This document shows, one piece after another, positions 34,108 through 43,162 of a stretch of DNA of 64,000 nucleotides. The notes below the pieces were generated by a model, which saw nothing but the letters and a program-made list of their open reading frames with translations, ran no database searches and was not told where the DNA came from. Made by a program: the position numbers and the translations under genes. Source of the DNA: Actinokineospora fastidiosa (GTDB taxonomy: Bacteria > Actinomycetota > Actinomycetes > Mycobacteriales > Pseudonocardiaceae); assembly GCF_014648415.1 (NCBI RefSeq), contig NZ_BMRB01000003.1, positions 186,001 through 250,000 of the forward strand. The letters run 5' to 3'. Each line of letters begins with the position of its first letter. The stretch's first letter is position 1.

Positions 34108-34608
34108 ATGGAGCCCAAACCCCCGTCGGCGGCGCGAACATCGCTGTCGCACATCATGACCGCGGTGGACACCAACCTGCTCGGCACCGTCCACGGTGGC
34201 GTGGTCATGAAGCTGGTCGATGACGTCGCGGGCGCGGTGGCGCAGCGCCACTCCGGCGGTCCCGCCGTGACCGCGGCGATGGACGGCATGACGTTCCTGC
34301 ACCCCGTCCGGGTCGGCGATCTCGTGCACGCCCACGCGCAGGTCAACTGGGCGGGCCGCTCGTCGATGGAGGTGGGCGTGCGGGTGCTGGCCGAGCCGTG
34401 GGACCGGGCGGGCGTGCCGCCGGTCCGGGTGGCGACGGCCTACCTGGTGTTCGTCGCCGTCGACGCCGACGGCCAGCCCCGAGCGGTGCCACCGCTGCTG
34501 CCGGAGACCGAGGAGGACCACCGGCGGCTGCGGGAGGCCGAGATCCGGCGCAAGCACCGGCTGACCCGCCGCGACGAGATCATGGCCAGCCGGGAGGAAC
34601 CGCGCTGA
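34108..34608 (+). CDS. Acyl-CoA thioesterase (hotdog fold)
   Basis: 166 aa. The hotdog motif NLLGTVHGGVVMKLVDDVAGAVAQRH and the segment MDGMTFLHPVRVGDLVHAHAQV match YciA/BFIT-like acyl-CoA hydrolases. The C-terminal helix is rich in Arg and Glu. It hydrolyses acyl-CoA to the free acid and CoA. It is probably cotranscribed with the GNAT gene. Confidence 0.9.
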   Translation: MEPKPPSAARTSLSHIMTAVDTNLLGTVHGGVVMKLVDDVAGAVAQRHSGGPAVTAAMDGMTFLHPVRVGDLVHAHAQVNWAGRSSMEVGVRVLAEPWDRAGVPPVRVATAYLVFVAVDADGQPRAVPPLLPETEEDHRRLREAEIRRKHRLTRRDEIMASREEPR

Positions 34609-34644
34609 CCCGGCCCGCCGCCGCGCCTGCGAGGATCCGGTCCC

Positions 34645-35076
34645 ATGGGGATGCTCGGGGGACCGGCCGGTCGGGCGCTCGCGGCGGCCGGGGTGGGCGG
34701 CGCGGTGGTCCTGGCCTGGTGGGCCGTGCTGTCGGCCTGGCCGTCAGCGGTGTTCACGCTTGTCGGCGCGGACGACGTCAGCTGCGCGGACGCGCCGGGG
34801 TGGGGCTGCGCGATCGGGGCGGCGTTCGTCGGCTTCCTGCTGGGCGTCACGATCGTGCTGGTCAGCGGGATCGGGCTGGCGGCGTGGGGGCTGCGGCTGG
34901 TCGGCGTGCTGCCCGCGGCGCCGGTGGCCGCGCTCGGGCCGGTCTTCGCGTTCCTGCTGCTCTGGCTGGGCGGCGAGGTGCTGGACGACTGGGGTTCCCT
35001 GGCCTCCGCGGTGGTGCCGGTGAGCCTGGGGTACGCCCTGGCCGCGCTGATCACGACGCCGCGGGCGAGAGGGTGA
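34645..35076 (+). CDS. Membrane protein of unknown function
   Basis: 143 aa with about four membrane segments: AAGVGGAVVLAWWAVLSAW, AAFVGFLLGVTIVLVSGIGL, a segment near residue 95, and one near the C terminus. An extracytoplasmic loop holds two Cys (VSCADAPGWGCA) that could form a disulfide. No family recognised. The 3' end overlaps the secreted-protein gene by 26 bases tail to tail. Confidence 0.7.
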   Translation: MGMLGGPAGRALAAAGVGGAVVLAWWAVLSAWPSAVFTLVGADDVSCADAPGWGCAIGAAFVGFLLGVTIVLVSGIGLAAWGLRLVGVLPAAPVAALGPVFAFLLLWLGGEVLDDWGSLASAVVPVSLGYALAALITTPRARG

Positions 35077-36847
35077 CGCTGACGGTGTTGCCGGGGCCGG
35101 CCGCGAAGTGGTTGACGAGGTCGGTGAGCCTGCCGCAGCCGGTGAGCGGCGGCAGGGTGTAGCCGCCGGTCAGGACACCGCCCGCGGCCGGGTCGAACGG
35201 GGCGCTCACCGCCAGGTCGACGATCGTGCCGCAGGCCGGGTGCAGGGCGATCGGGAAGCCGAGGACGGTCAGCCCGGGCACGGTCACCCCGACCGACGTC
35301 CGGGTTGTGAGCGTTCCGTCGGCGAGACCGCCTGCGCTGGTGGCGGGCATGAAGACGACGTTCGCCTCGACCGGGAGGACGCCCAGGACGGTGAGCCTCG
35401 CGGTGGTCGGGTCGAGGGTGACGTCCGCGGTGTAGGTGTCGGCGGCGCCCAGGGTGGCGTCGACGCGTCCGGTCAGGGGGACGGTGGCGCGCGACGCCTT
35501 GATGGTCGTCTCGCCGCTGAGGGTGTAGGCGATCTCGGCTTTCCTTGTCCGGGCGGTGATCTGGGCGGGCTCGGACGCGTTGCCCGCGGCGTCGAGGGAG
35601 ACGACCCGGATGGTGTGGTCGGTGTCCGGCGCCAGGCCGCGGACGATAGCCTCGGTATCCTCCACATCGGACACCTGATCGCCCGTGGACACGCGGTAGC
35701 CCGCGACTTCCGGCCCGGCTGGCGGCTTCCACGCGAGGTGCACGCTGTCGTGGGTCGTGGCCACGACGGTCAGGTCGACGGGCGGCCCGACCTCGCCCGG
35801 GGTGACCACCTCGGCCAGGAGCGGGTCCTGACCGGGGACGATCCGGCACGTGACGGGCACGGTCTCCGGCGGGTCCGGGCTCGGGTTCACGCTGCGCAGT
35901 CGCATGTGGATGGTCGAGTCGGCGAGGACGAACCGGTTGACGCCCGCGTCGGTGAAGGTCACCGGCGGGTGCCAGCCCGTGCCCTCGACGGTGAACCGGC
36001 CGCTCTCCGGGATGGCCGTCTCCACGAACCGGATGGCGGCGGTCGTCCGCCGCACTCCTGCCGGGGTCTGGATGTCCACGGCCATGTCCGCCGTGCCGCG
36101 GAACCAGCCCGCGCCGATCAGCCGGAACGCCTGGGTCGCCTGCTCGGTGAACTCGACCCGCACGGTGAACGGCAGCGGGCCGATCGGCTCGCCGCGCGGG
36201 GCGGTGTCGGGGATCTCCACCGCGACCGTGATCGCGAGCCGCTGGTTGCCGATCAGCGGCAGCGCGCAGTCGTGGTCGAGCGTCCGCGTGACCGGGGCAG
36301 CGGGCGTCGGCGCGCGAACCGTGCCGAGCAGCGTGTCGGCGGGCTCGGCCGTGCAGGCGGAGTCGTACCCCTCGCCGCCCTTGCGGACCCGCAGGACGAG
36401 GTCGGCCGAGCGCACGTGGAACCGGATCTCGCCGGGCGCGGTGACGGTGACGGCGGGCAGGCGCACGGAGTCGTGGATCGTGAACCCGCCGCTCTGGGGC
36501 ACGTCCCGGTCGGCGAGGTCGACCGGGAGGGTGACCACGTGGTCCCCGTCCGGCTTGTCGATCGTCACCTCGAGCCGGGCGGTGCCGCCGATCGTGTCGG
36601 GGCGGTGGAATCCCAGGTCCTCCTCTGTGAACCGGACGCCGACGCCCACATACGTCTCCACGGTGTCGCCGATCGCCGCGTACGCCGGGATGTCGCCGCT
36701 GACGATCACCGGCACGGTCCGCTCGCCGATCAGCGGGAAGGCGCAGCGGTGGTTCTGGGTGAGCGAGACGGGTTCCGCGGCCGCTGGACCGATGGCGGCG
36801 AACACCATGAGCAAGGCGAGAAGCGTGGCTGTTCCACGGCGATTCAT
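35051..36847 (-). CDS. Large secreted protein with duplicated N-terminal domains and a fibronectin type III domain
   Basis: 598 aa. A Sec signal peptide (NRRGTATLLALLMVFAAIGPAAAEP) is followed by two homologous ~150-aa beta domains, starting HRCAFPLIGERTVPV and DHDCALPLIGNQRLA. These resemble the DUF6801 family as I recall it. A fibronectin type III domain (PPVDLTVVATTHDSVHLAWKPP ... GLAPDTDHTIRVVSLDAAGN) lies near 345-435, and a C-terminal beta domain with two Cys follows. No enzyme motif or wall anchor is seen. It probably serves as an envelope or adhesive protein. Confidence 0.78.
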   Translation of the reverse strand: MNRRGTATLLALLMVFAAIGPAAAEPVSLTQNHRCAFPLIGERTVPVIVSGDIPAYAAIGDTVETYVGVGVRFTEEDLGFHRPDTIGGTARLEVTIDKPDGDHVVTLPVDLADRDVPQSGGFTIHDSVRLPAVTVTAPGEIRFHVRSADLVLRVRKGGEGYDSACTAEPADTLLGTVRAPTPAAPVTRTLDHDCALPLIGNQRLAITVAVEIPDTAPRGEPIGPLPFTVRVEFTEQATQAFRLIGAGWFRGTADMAVDIQTPAGVRRTTAAIRFVETAIPESGRFTVEGTGWHPPVTFTDAGVNRFVLADSTIHMRLRSVNPSPDPPETVPVTCRIVPGQDPLLAEVVTPGEVGPPVDLTVVATTHDSVHLAWKPPAGPEVAGYRVSTGDQVSDVEDTEAIVRGLAPDTDHTIRVVSLDAAGNASEPAQITARTRKAEIAYTLSGETTIKASRATVPLTGRVDATLGAADTYTADVTLDPTTARLTVLGVLPVEANVVFMPATSAGGLADGTLTTRTSVGVTVPGLTVLGFPIALHPACGTIVDLAVSAPFDPAAGGVLTGGYTLPPLTGCGRLTDLVNHFAAGPGNTVSVTLSPAAS

Positions 36848-36983
36848 CGGCGCGATCCCCCATCGGAGACGACGTGATCACGCCTATCCGAGCCCACGTC
36901 CTGACTGCGGCACAAGGCATCCGGGCGAACTTGTCACCGTCTTCATCCCGCGGCCGCCGCCGATGCGAACGACCGCACAAGCC

Positions 36984-37958
36984 TCACAGGCCGCGGGCGC
37001 GGGCCAGCCGGAGGACGGCGCGCTCCAGCGCGTAGTCGGCGTCCACGGCCGCGCCCTTGACGTCGGCGTTGACCTCCGCGGCGATCTGCATGGCCGTCAC
37101 CAGGCCCTCGGCGCGCCAGCCGCGCGACTGGGCGACGGCCTTCTTGACCTTCCACGGCGGCATGCCGAGCTGCTGGGCCAGCCGGAACGGGTCGGCGCGC
37201 CCGGCGCCTGCGACCCGGGCGATCGTGCGGACGGCGTCGGCCAGCGCGTCGGCGACCAGGACGTGGGCGACGCCCAGCTGCAGGGCCCAGCGCAGCGCCT
37301 CCAGCGCGCCCCCGACGTCGCCGGTGACGGCCTTCTCCGCGACGGCGAAGCCGGTGACGTCGGCGCGGCCGCGGTGGTAGCGGCGCACGGCCTCCTCGGT
37401 GACCGTCCCGCCGGTGTCGGCGACCAGCTGGGCCGCCGCGGCGGCCAGCTCGCGCAGGTCTGACCCGACCGAGTCGATCAGGGCGGCGACGGCCGCGCCG
37501 TCGACGCGCCCGCCCGCTCCGCGGACCTCCTCGCGGACGAAGGCCTCGCGCTCGGCTGGCTTGGTGATCTTCGCGCACTCGGTGACGACCGCTCCGAGCT
37601 TGCGCAGTGCGGCGACGAGGTCCTTGCCCGCCTTGCGGCCGCCGCCGTTGTGGGCGACGACGAGGACGATGCCCTCCGCGGGTGCCTTGGCGTAGCTCGC
37701 GACGGCGGCGGCGATGTCCTGGGTGATCTCCTGCGCGGCGTCGAGCACCACGACGCGCCCCTCGGCGAACAGCGACGGCGAGACGAGTTCGGCCAGCTCG
37801 GGGGGTGTGAGGTCGGCCACCCGCACCCGGGTCAGGTCGGCGGCCGGGTCGGCCAGCCGGGCGGCGTCGAGCGCGGCGCGGACGGCGCGCTCGACCAGCA
37901 GTTCCTCCTCGCCCAGCACGAGCTGCAAGGGGGCGGGGGCGGCCGCGGGGGACTTCAC
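36984..37958 (-). CDS. holA: DNA polymerase III delta subunit
   Basis: 324 aa from GTG at 37958 (VKSPAAAPAPLQLVLGEEELL). HolA-type features are LQLVLGEEELLVERAV, the AAA-like core with VVLDAAQEI, ITKPAEREAFVREEV, and the C-terminal QLGMPPWKVKKAVAQSRGW. Delta opens the sliding clamp in the clamp loader. The SD is weak. In M. tuberculosis it lies beside rpsT and comEC; here thrC has been inserted between holA and comEC. Confidence 0.93.
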   Translation of the reverse strand: MKSPAAAPAPLQLVLGEEELLVERAVRAALDAARLADPAADLTRVRVADLTPPELAELVSPSLFAEGRVVVLDAAQEITQDIAAAVASYAKAPAEGIVLVVAHNGGGRKAGKDLVAALRKLGAVVTECAKITKPAEREAFVREEVRGAGGRVDGAAVAALIDSVGSDLRELAAAAAQLVADTGGTVTEEAVRRYHRGRADVTGFAVAEKAVTGDVGGALEALRWALQLGVAHVLVADALADAVRTIARVAGAGRADPFRLAQQLGMPPWKVKKAVAQSRGWRAEGLVTAMQIAAEVNADVKGAAVDADYALERAVLRLARARGL

Positions 37959-38097
37959 ACCGGCATCCTGCCATGCCACGCCGACACCGGCGGGTAGCGC
38001 AAGGGCTCTCGCATGATGGACATCCTGTTGGTCACCCGGCCCCGGGTTGTCGTAGCGTGTCGGGCGAGGCCCGAACCGGGCCCGCACAACTGAATAC

Positions 38098-38228
38098 CGC
38101 TCATCCAGAGGGGCAGAGGGAACGGCCCGAAGAAGCCCCGGCAACCGGCGTGAGTGTCACCTCCATGTGCGAGGGCGGCCACGACCACGGTGCCAATTCC
38201 GACCCGCGGACGCGGGAGAGATGAGGAG
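38098..38228 (+). ncRNA. SAM-I (S-box) riboswitch upstream of thrC
   Basis: The conserved SAM-I core is present in order: P1 5' strand CTCATC (38100-38105), AGAGGGGCAGAGGGA, CGGCCCGAAGAAGCCC, GGCAACC, a P3 stem-loop region, GGTGCCAATTCC, a P4 hairpin (CCCGCGGACGCGGG) and GAGAGATGAG whose GATGAG (38220-38225) pairs with CTCATC. The P1 3' strand overlaps the thrC ribosome-binding site GAGGAG (38223-38228). SAM binding, which stabilises P1, would therefore occlude translation initiation. No separate terminator hairpin is needed or seen. Confidence 0.93.
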
Positions 38229-38238
38229 ATACCTCGCG

Positions 38239-39492
38239 ATGACTGCTGTGGACACCACGCCCGCCCTCGACCTCGGTCCCGCGCGCGCCCTCTCGTGCCG
38301 CGAGTGCGGTCACCAGATCCCCCTCGCCCCGGAATTCGCCTGTGCTGAGTGTTTCGGCCCCCTCGAGGTGGCCTACGACTTCGGCTCGGTCACCCGGGCC
38401 GACATCGAGTCGGGCCCCAAGTCGATCTGGCGCTACCGCCGCCTGCTGCCCGTCCCGCCGGACGTGGAGTCCCACCCCAACACCGACCCCGGCTTCACCC
38501 GGCTGGTGAAGGCCGACCGCCTCGCCGCCGCCCTGGGCGTCAAGTCGCTGTGGGTCAAGGACGACACCGGCAACCCGACCCACTCGTTCAAGGACCGGGT
38601 CGTCGCCGTCGCCCTCGCCGCGGCCCGCAAGCTCGGCTTCAAGGTGCTCGCCTGCCCGTCCACGGGCAACCTGGCCAACGCCGTGGCCGCCGCGGCCGCC
38701 CGCGCTGGCTGGGATTCGGTTGTGCTGATCCCCTCCTCTCTCGAACGCGCCAAGATCCTCACCTCCGCGGTGTACGACGGCTCGCTGATCGCCGTCGACG
38801 GCAACTACGACGACGTCAACCGCCTGGCCACCGAGCTCGCCGCGGAGAACGAGGACTGGGCGTTCGTCAACGTCAATGTGCGCCCGTACTACGCGGAGGG
38901 CTCGAAGACCCTCGGCTACGAGGTCGCCGAGCAGCTCGGCTGGCGCCTGCCCGGCCAGGTGGTCATCCCGGTCGCCTCCGGCTCCCAGCTCACCAAGGTG
39001 GACAAGGCCTTCCGCGAGCTGGCCATCCTCGGCCTGGTCGAGGACACCCCGTACCGCGTCTTCGGCGCGCAGGCCACGGGCTGCTCGCCGGTGTCGGCGG
39101 CGTACAAGGCCGACCAGGACGTGGTCGTCCCGGTGAAGCCCAACACCATCGCCCGCTCGCTGGCCATCGGCGCCCCCGCCGACGGCCCCTACGTCCTCGA
39201 CACCGTCCGCCGCACGGGTGGCGCGGTGGAGGACGTCACGGACGAGGAGGTCGTCGAGGGCATCCGCCTGCTGGCCCGGACCGAGGGCATCTTCGCCGAG
39301 ACCGCGGGCGGCGTCACCGTCGCCACGGCGAAGAAGCTCATCGAGACCGGCCAGCTCGACCCGGACGCGGACACGGTGCTGCTCATCACCGGGGACGGCC
39401 TCAAGACCCTCGACGCGGTCGAGAACCACATCGGCCCCAAGGCCGTCGTCCCCCCGAACACCGCAGCCGTCCGCGCCGCCCTGGACAGCTGA
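38239..39492 (+). CDS. thrC: Threonine synthase
   Basis: 417 aa from ATG at 38239. An N-terminal zinc-ribbon-like module has Cys 20, 23, 35 and 38 (CREC ... CAEC). The PLP-dependent fold II follows, with Lys118 in HSFKDR forming the Schiff base and STGNLANA binding phosphate. It converts O-phosphohomoserine to threonine. An in-frame ATG at 38221 lies inside the riboswitch P1 helix and is not favoured. Control by a SAM riboswitch links threonine output to methionine/SAM status. It is followed by a repeat array, not a normal terminator. Confidence 0.95.
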   Translation: MTAVDTTPALDLGPARALSCRECGHQIPLAPEFACAECFGPLEVAYDFGSVTRADIESGPKSIWRYRRLLPVPPDVESHPNTDPGFTRLVKADRLAAALGVKSLWVKDDTGNPTHSFKDRVVAVALAAARKLGFKVLACPSTGNLANAVAAAAARAGWDSVVLIPSSLERAKILTSAVYDGSLIAVDGNYDDVNRLATELAAENEDWAFVNVNVRPYYAEGSKTLGYEVAEQLGWRLPGQVVIPVASGSQLTKVDKAFRELAILGLVEDTPYRVFGAQATGCSPVSAAYKADQDVVVPVKPNTIARSLAIGAPADGPYVLDTVRRTGGAVEDVTDEEVVEGIRLLARTEGIFAETAGGVTVATAKKLIETGQLDPDADTVLLITGDGLKTLDAVENHIGPKAVVPPNTAAVRAALDS

Positions 39493-39550
39493 GTCCACAT
39501 CGGACTCCCAAGACGGCCCCCTGGGCCCCGGCTCAGGGCGGCTCTCCGGA

Positions 39551-39848
39551 CACCGCCTCTCAGGGCTGCCCTCTGGGCACCGCTCTGAGGGCGGCCCTGG
39601 ACACCACCTCTCAGAGCGGCCTCTGAGCACCAGCCCTCTGGACACCGCCCTCGGGGCGGCCCCCTGAACACCGCCTCCCAGGGCGGCTCCTGGCACCAGC
39701 CCACCGGCCAGCACCCCGGGCACCGCCTCTCAGGGCGGCTCCTGGCACCAGCCCACCGGCCAGCACCCTGGGCACCAGCCTCAGGGCCGCCCCCGGGCAC
39801 CAGCCCACGGCGACACCCTGGGCACCAGCCTCAGGGCGGTCCCCGGGA
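39551..39848. repeat. Array of ~25-bp degenerate repeats between thrC and comEC
   Basis: About 13 CACC-headed units start at 39551, 39578, 39602, 39628, 39643, 39669, 39694, 39721, 39746, 39773, 39798, 39823 and 39849, spaced 24-27 bp apart except for one of 15. Many contain CCGCCTCTCAGGGCGG, a mini-hairpin. Two two-unit blocks (39669 and 39721) are 52-bp near-exact duplicates. The unit at 39823 supplies the comEC stop and its last codons. The whole 338-base space 39493-39830 holds no gene. Confidence 0.85.
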
Positions 39849-42143
39849 CACCACGACGGGTCCGGGCAGCACGGCGACGTCTCCCCCGGCGTCGGTGCGC
39901 GCGGTGCGCGCGCCGATCCGGGCGAGCGCGGCGAGCGTGCCCGGGTTCGGGTGGCCGTAGCGGTTGCGCGCCCCGACGCTGACCACCGCCAGCCTCGGCC
40001 GGACGGCGGCCATGAACGCCGGGTCGCTGAACCGGCTGCCGTGGTGCGGCACCTTCACCACCTCGGCGGCCAGGTCGGCCCCGGAGGCCACCAGGTCGGC
40101 CTGGGCGGTGAGCTCGATGTCGCCGGTCAGCAGGACCCGGCCAGCGCCCGTGCGGGCGAGCAGAACGAGCGAGGCGTTGTTGATCGCGCTGCCGTCGGCG
40201 TCCTCCGTTTCGGCATCCCCTCCTTTCGGGTGTAGTACGTCGATGGTCAGTCCGGGCCAGGCGAGCCTGCGCCCGGCGGTCAGCTCCACCACGGGCGTGC
40301 CCTCGGCGGTGTCGCGCACGCGGTCCCACGCCCAGCCGGGCTGTCTGCCGGGCCCGACCACGACCGCGCCCGGCGGCCACCGGGCCAGCACGGCGGGCAG
40401 GCCGCCGATGTGGTCGGCGTGCAGGTGGCTGAGCACGACCGCGGCCACCCGCGTGACGTCGAGCCGGTCGAGGCACTCGACGAGCGGTCCGGGCTCGGGC
40501 CCGGTGTCGACCACCACGACCGTCCCCGGCTCGGCCGTGGCGAGCACCGCGCCGTCGCCCTGCCCGACGTCGCAGAACACGGCGGCCCACCCATCCGGCG
40601 GCCATCCCGGCAGCACCACCCGCACCGGGATGACCACCAGCAGCGCGCCGACGAGCCCCAACGCCACCAGCGCCCGCGTCCTGGGCAGGCGGACCGCCAA
40701 GACGAGCACGCAGGCGGCCACGGCCGCCGCCAACCCGCCCCACCAGCCGTCCGGCCACGGCACGGCCGCACCCGGCACCGCCGCGGCGTGGTCGGCGACG
40801 GCGATCAGCCACTCCGTCTCCGGCCCCGCGGCCGCGACCAGGACCTCGGCCGCACCCGACCACACCGGCACCACGAGCGCGGCGACCACGCCCAATACCG
40901 TCGCGGGCGCGACAACCGGCGCGGCCACCAGATTGGCCACCACCGCGACCAGGCTCACCTGACCGCTCATCCCCGCCACCACCGGCGCGGTGACCAGGTG
41001 CGCGGCCGCCGGGACGGCCAGCGCCTCGGCGATGCCCGGCGGCACCCGCCTCCGCTGCAACGCCACCGCCCACCGTGGCGCGATCAGCACCAAGCCGGTG
41101 GTGGCGAGCACGGACAGGACGAACCCGAAGGACACCGCCATCGCGGGGTCGACCGCGACGAGGCCCACCACCGCCACCGCGAGCGCGGGCAGCGTCGACT
41201 TCTCCCTGCCGAGCGCCAGCGCCAGCAGCCCGATGACCCCCATGACGGCGGCCCGCAGCACGCTCGGCTCCGGCCCGGCCAACACGACGAACCCGACCAT
41301 CGCCGCCGCGGCGCCACCCGACGCCGTCCACGGTCCCGCCCGCAGGAGGCGGAGCAGGAACAGGGCGAAGAAGCCGACGATCGCGAGATTCGCCCCGCTG
41401 ACGGCAAGCAGATGCGTCATGCCCGCGGTGTCGAAGTCCGCGCGGACGCCCGGCGGGAGCCCGTCGGTGTCGCCGACGACCAGGGCGGGCAGCAACCCCG
41501 CCGCCTCCGGCCCGAGCACCGCCGCCGCCGTCTCCCGCAACCCGGCCCGAAGCTCACCCGCGATCCGCTGCGCGGCGTCGGGTTCGTCCACATCGGAGGG
41601 AGGACCGCGCACGTTCACCGTGGCCACCGTCAGATCGCCGGACGGAGCCGGAGCCAACCGCGCCTGCGCGGTCGCCTGCTGCCCCGGGAGGAGCCGCCCC
41701 CACCGCTCAGCCGGGGCGAAGACGACGACCACCCCGCCACTGGGTACGGCGGGAGTGGGGACGGCACGCGCGGCGATGACCACGCTGCGGACCCCCGCTG
41801 GCGTACCGGCGTATCCAGCGGACCGGATGGGCCGAGGCCGCTCGGCCACCTCGATCCGGATGACGACGTCGACCTCGGCGGCCGCCATGGCTCGAAGCGG
41901 GTCCCCACCCGCGCCCCGGACGCGCTCGGCGACGGGAACGACGGCAAGCACCCCGGCCGCCAACAACGGCCACGCCGCATAGACCCCGCCCCGCGCCCGC
42001 GCGATGACCGTCGCCGCCACCCCCACAGCCACCACCCCGACCGCCGCCGCGGCCGCCCAGTGGACGAGGAGCCCGAGAAACGCCGCCCCCCAAACGACCC
42101 CGGCGGCAGGGACGAGCCGCCAGTCGTGGCTGGCCGGGACCAT
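39831..42143 (-). CDS. comEC: ComEC/Rec2 family competence protein
   Basis: 770 aa from ATG at 42143 with AAGGAGG upstream. It has N-terminal membrane segments and an OB-like region, the Competence domain (LLPALVVGDTDGLPPGV, MTHLLAVSGANLAIV, GPEPSVLRAAVMGV), then a C-terminal metallo-beta-lactamase domain with HLHADHIGG, NNASLVLL, LTGDIE and PHHGSRFSDP. ComEC forms the DNA uptake channel and the MBL part may degrade the non-transported strand. With comEA upstream it suggests DNA-uptake ability, though pili genes are not in view. The last codons fall in the repeat array. Confidence 0.93.
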   Translation of the reverse strand: MVPASHDWRLVPAAGVVWGAAFLGLLVHWAAAAAVGVVAVGVAATVIARARGGVYAAWPLLAAGVLAVVPVAERVRGAGGDPLRAMAAAEVDVVIRIEVAERPRPIRSAGYAGTPAGVRSVVIAARAVPTPAVPSGGVVVVFAPAERWGRLLPGQQATAQARLAPAPSGDLTVATVNVRGPPSDVDEPDAAQRIAGELRAGLRETAAAVLGPEAAGLLPALVVGDTDGLPPGVRADFDTAGMTHLLAVSGANLAIVGFFALFLLRLLRAGPWTASGGAAAAMVGFVVLAGPEPSVLRAAVMGVIGLLALALGREKSTLPALAVAVVGLVAVDPAMAVSFGFVLSVLATTGLVLIAPRWAVALQRRRVPPGIAEALAVPAAAHLVTAPVVAGMSGQVSLVAVVANLVAAPVVAPATVLGVVAALVVPVWSGAAEVLVAAAGPETEWLIAVADHAAAVPGAAVPWPDGWWGGLAAAVAACVLVLAVRLPRTRALVALGLVGALLVVIPVRVVLPGWPPDGWAAVFCDVGQGDGAVLATAEPGTVVVVDTGPEPGPLVECLDRLDVTRVAAVVLSHLHADHIGGLPAVLARWPPGAVVVGPGRQPGWAWDRVRDTAEGTPVVELTAGRRLAWPGLTIDVLHPKGGDAETEDADGSAINNASLVLLARTGAGRVLLTGDIELTAQADLVASGADLAAEVVKVPHHGSRFSDPAFMAAVRPRLAVVSVGARNRYGHPNPGTLAALARIGARTARTDAGGDVAVLPGPVVVSRGPP

Positions 42144-43162
42144 GCTGATTCCTCCTTGACCCGAGCAGCGCCCTGGCGCTGCCCGAGAGCCGAGCGACAA
42201 CAAACCCCAGGCGGGGCAAACGGACTGACGAACCGACAGGGGACGCCGGTGCAGGGCGGGGAGAGAAGCGGACACCAGGAGATCGATGGGGAGGAGCTCG
42301 GCGGGGAGGAGATGGACGCGGCCGGGCGCCGGTCCGCTGGAAGCGGCGGAACCAACCGAAGCTTCGGCCGGGCGGTGCGGGGTGTCGTGCCATGACCAGC
42401 TACCGGGTTGGCGGCCGCCGAGTCGGTTGCGGGGTCGGCGGCCGCTTGGTCGGCTGCGGGATCGGGGGTGCCTAGCGGGTTGGCGACCGCTGGTTCGGAT
42501 GAGGAATCAAAGACTCCTGACAGGTTGACGCCCGCCGGGTCGGATGCGGAATCATGGGCTCCTAGCAGGTTGGCGGCCGCTGGGTCGACTGCCGGATCGG
42601 GGGTGCCTAGCACGTTGGCGGCCGCCGGGTCGGCTACGGGATGGAGGGTGCCCGGCGGGGTGGCGGCCGTTGGGTTGGCTGCGAGGTCAGGGACTCCTGG
42701 TGGGTTGGGGTCCCCAGCCGGGTTGGGGCTGGCATCGGCAGGCGGTTGCGGCGCAGCGGGCAGGAACCACGGGGCGGCGTGGAGCGCGCAGCAGGGATGG
42801 GTGCAGGTTGGAGTGGTGAGCGTGCAAGGGATGCACGCTTGCGCTGCACTGCAGGGGCCAGAGTGCCGGTGGGTCGAGAGTGCGGAGGCGCGCCCGGGCG
42901 AGCGGTGACCAGGCGAGGCGGGACGGTCTCGCGTGGTTGCCTGGTGAACGCATGGGTCCGGACGGAGGGCTGCTCGGGACATGAGTGACCAATCTGGACG
43001 TGGACGAAGAGGGCGAATGATGCGGTGCTGGGGACCGGGGTGGCTCAGGAGTTGCGACGGGCCGATGGATGGCCGCGCACCGCTCACGGGCTGGTTGCGC
43101 AGCAGATACCGGGCCGCTCGAAGCGGTGACCCGTCGGCGAGGTGGCGTGGCGCGGGTAGTGG
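42144..43162. other. 1-kb comEA-comEC spacer without a convincing gene
   Basis: Several frames on both strands stay open here, but their translations are low-complexity (Ala/Gly/Pro/Ser or Arg-rich) with no recognisable domain. They are open partly because the 45-bp repeat is a multiple of three. The third-position GC bias seen in real genes here is not clear in any one frame. The region holds the repeat block at 42407-42748. I see no RNA motif. Confidence 0.55.
42407..42748. repeat. 45-bp tandem repeats between comEA and comEC
   Basis: Six units with period 45 bp start at 42479, 42524, 42569, 42614, 42659 and 42704, with a partial copy from 42407. The recurring core is GTTGGCGGCCGCTGGGTCG followed by a variable GGATC...GTGCCTAGC part. 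Read leftward in one frame they give a 15-aa periodic peptide (pattern LGTPDPAxDPAAAN). The opposite strand is open as well. Confidence 0.8.

Noticed and set aside
38221-38238. Alternative thrC start at ATG 38221
   Set aside because: This ATG is part of the riboswitch P1 strand and lacks its own SD; ATG 38239 has GAGGAG at suitable spacing.
39551-39848. Possible CRISPR array
   Set aside because: Units run on without distinct unique spacers, spacing is only 24-27 bp, and no cas genes are present. It is a degenerate tandem repeat.
42408-42908. A 166-aa rightward gene in the comEA-comEC spacer
   Set aside because: Translation is a 15-aa Ala/Gly/Ser periodic artefact of the 45-bp repeat, with no SD or domain; the opposite strand is equally open.
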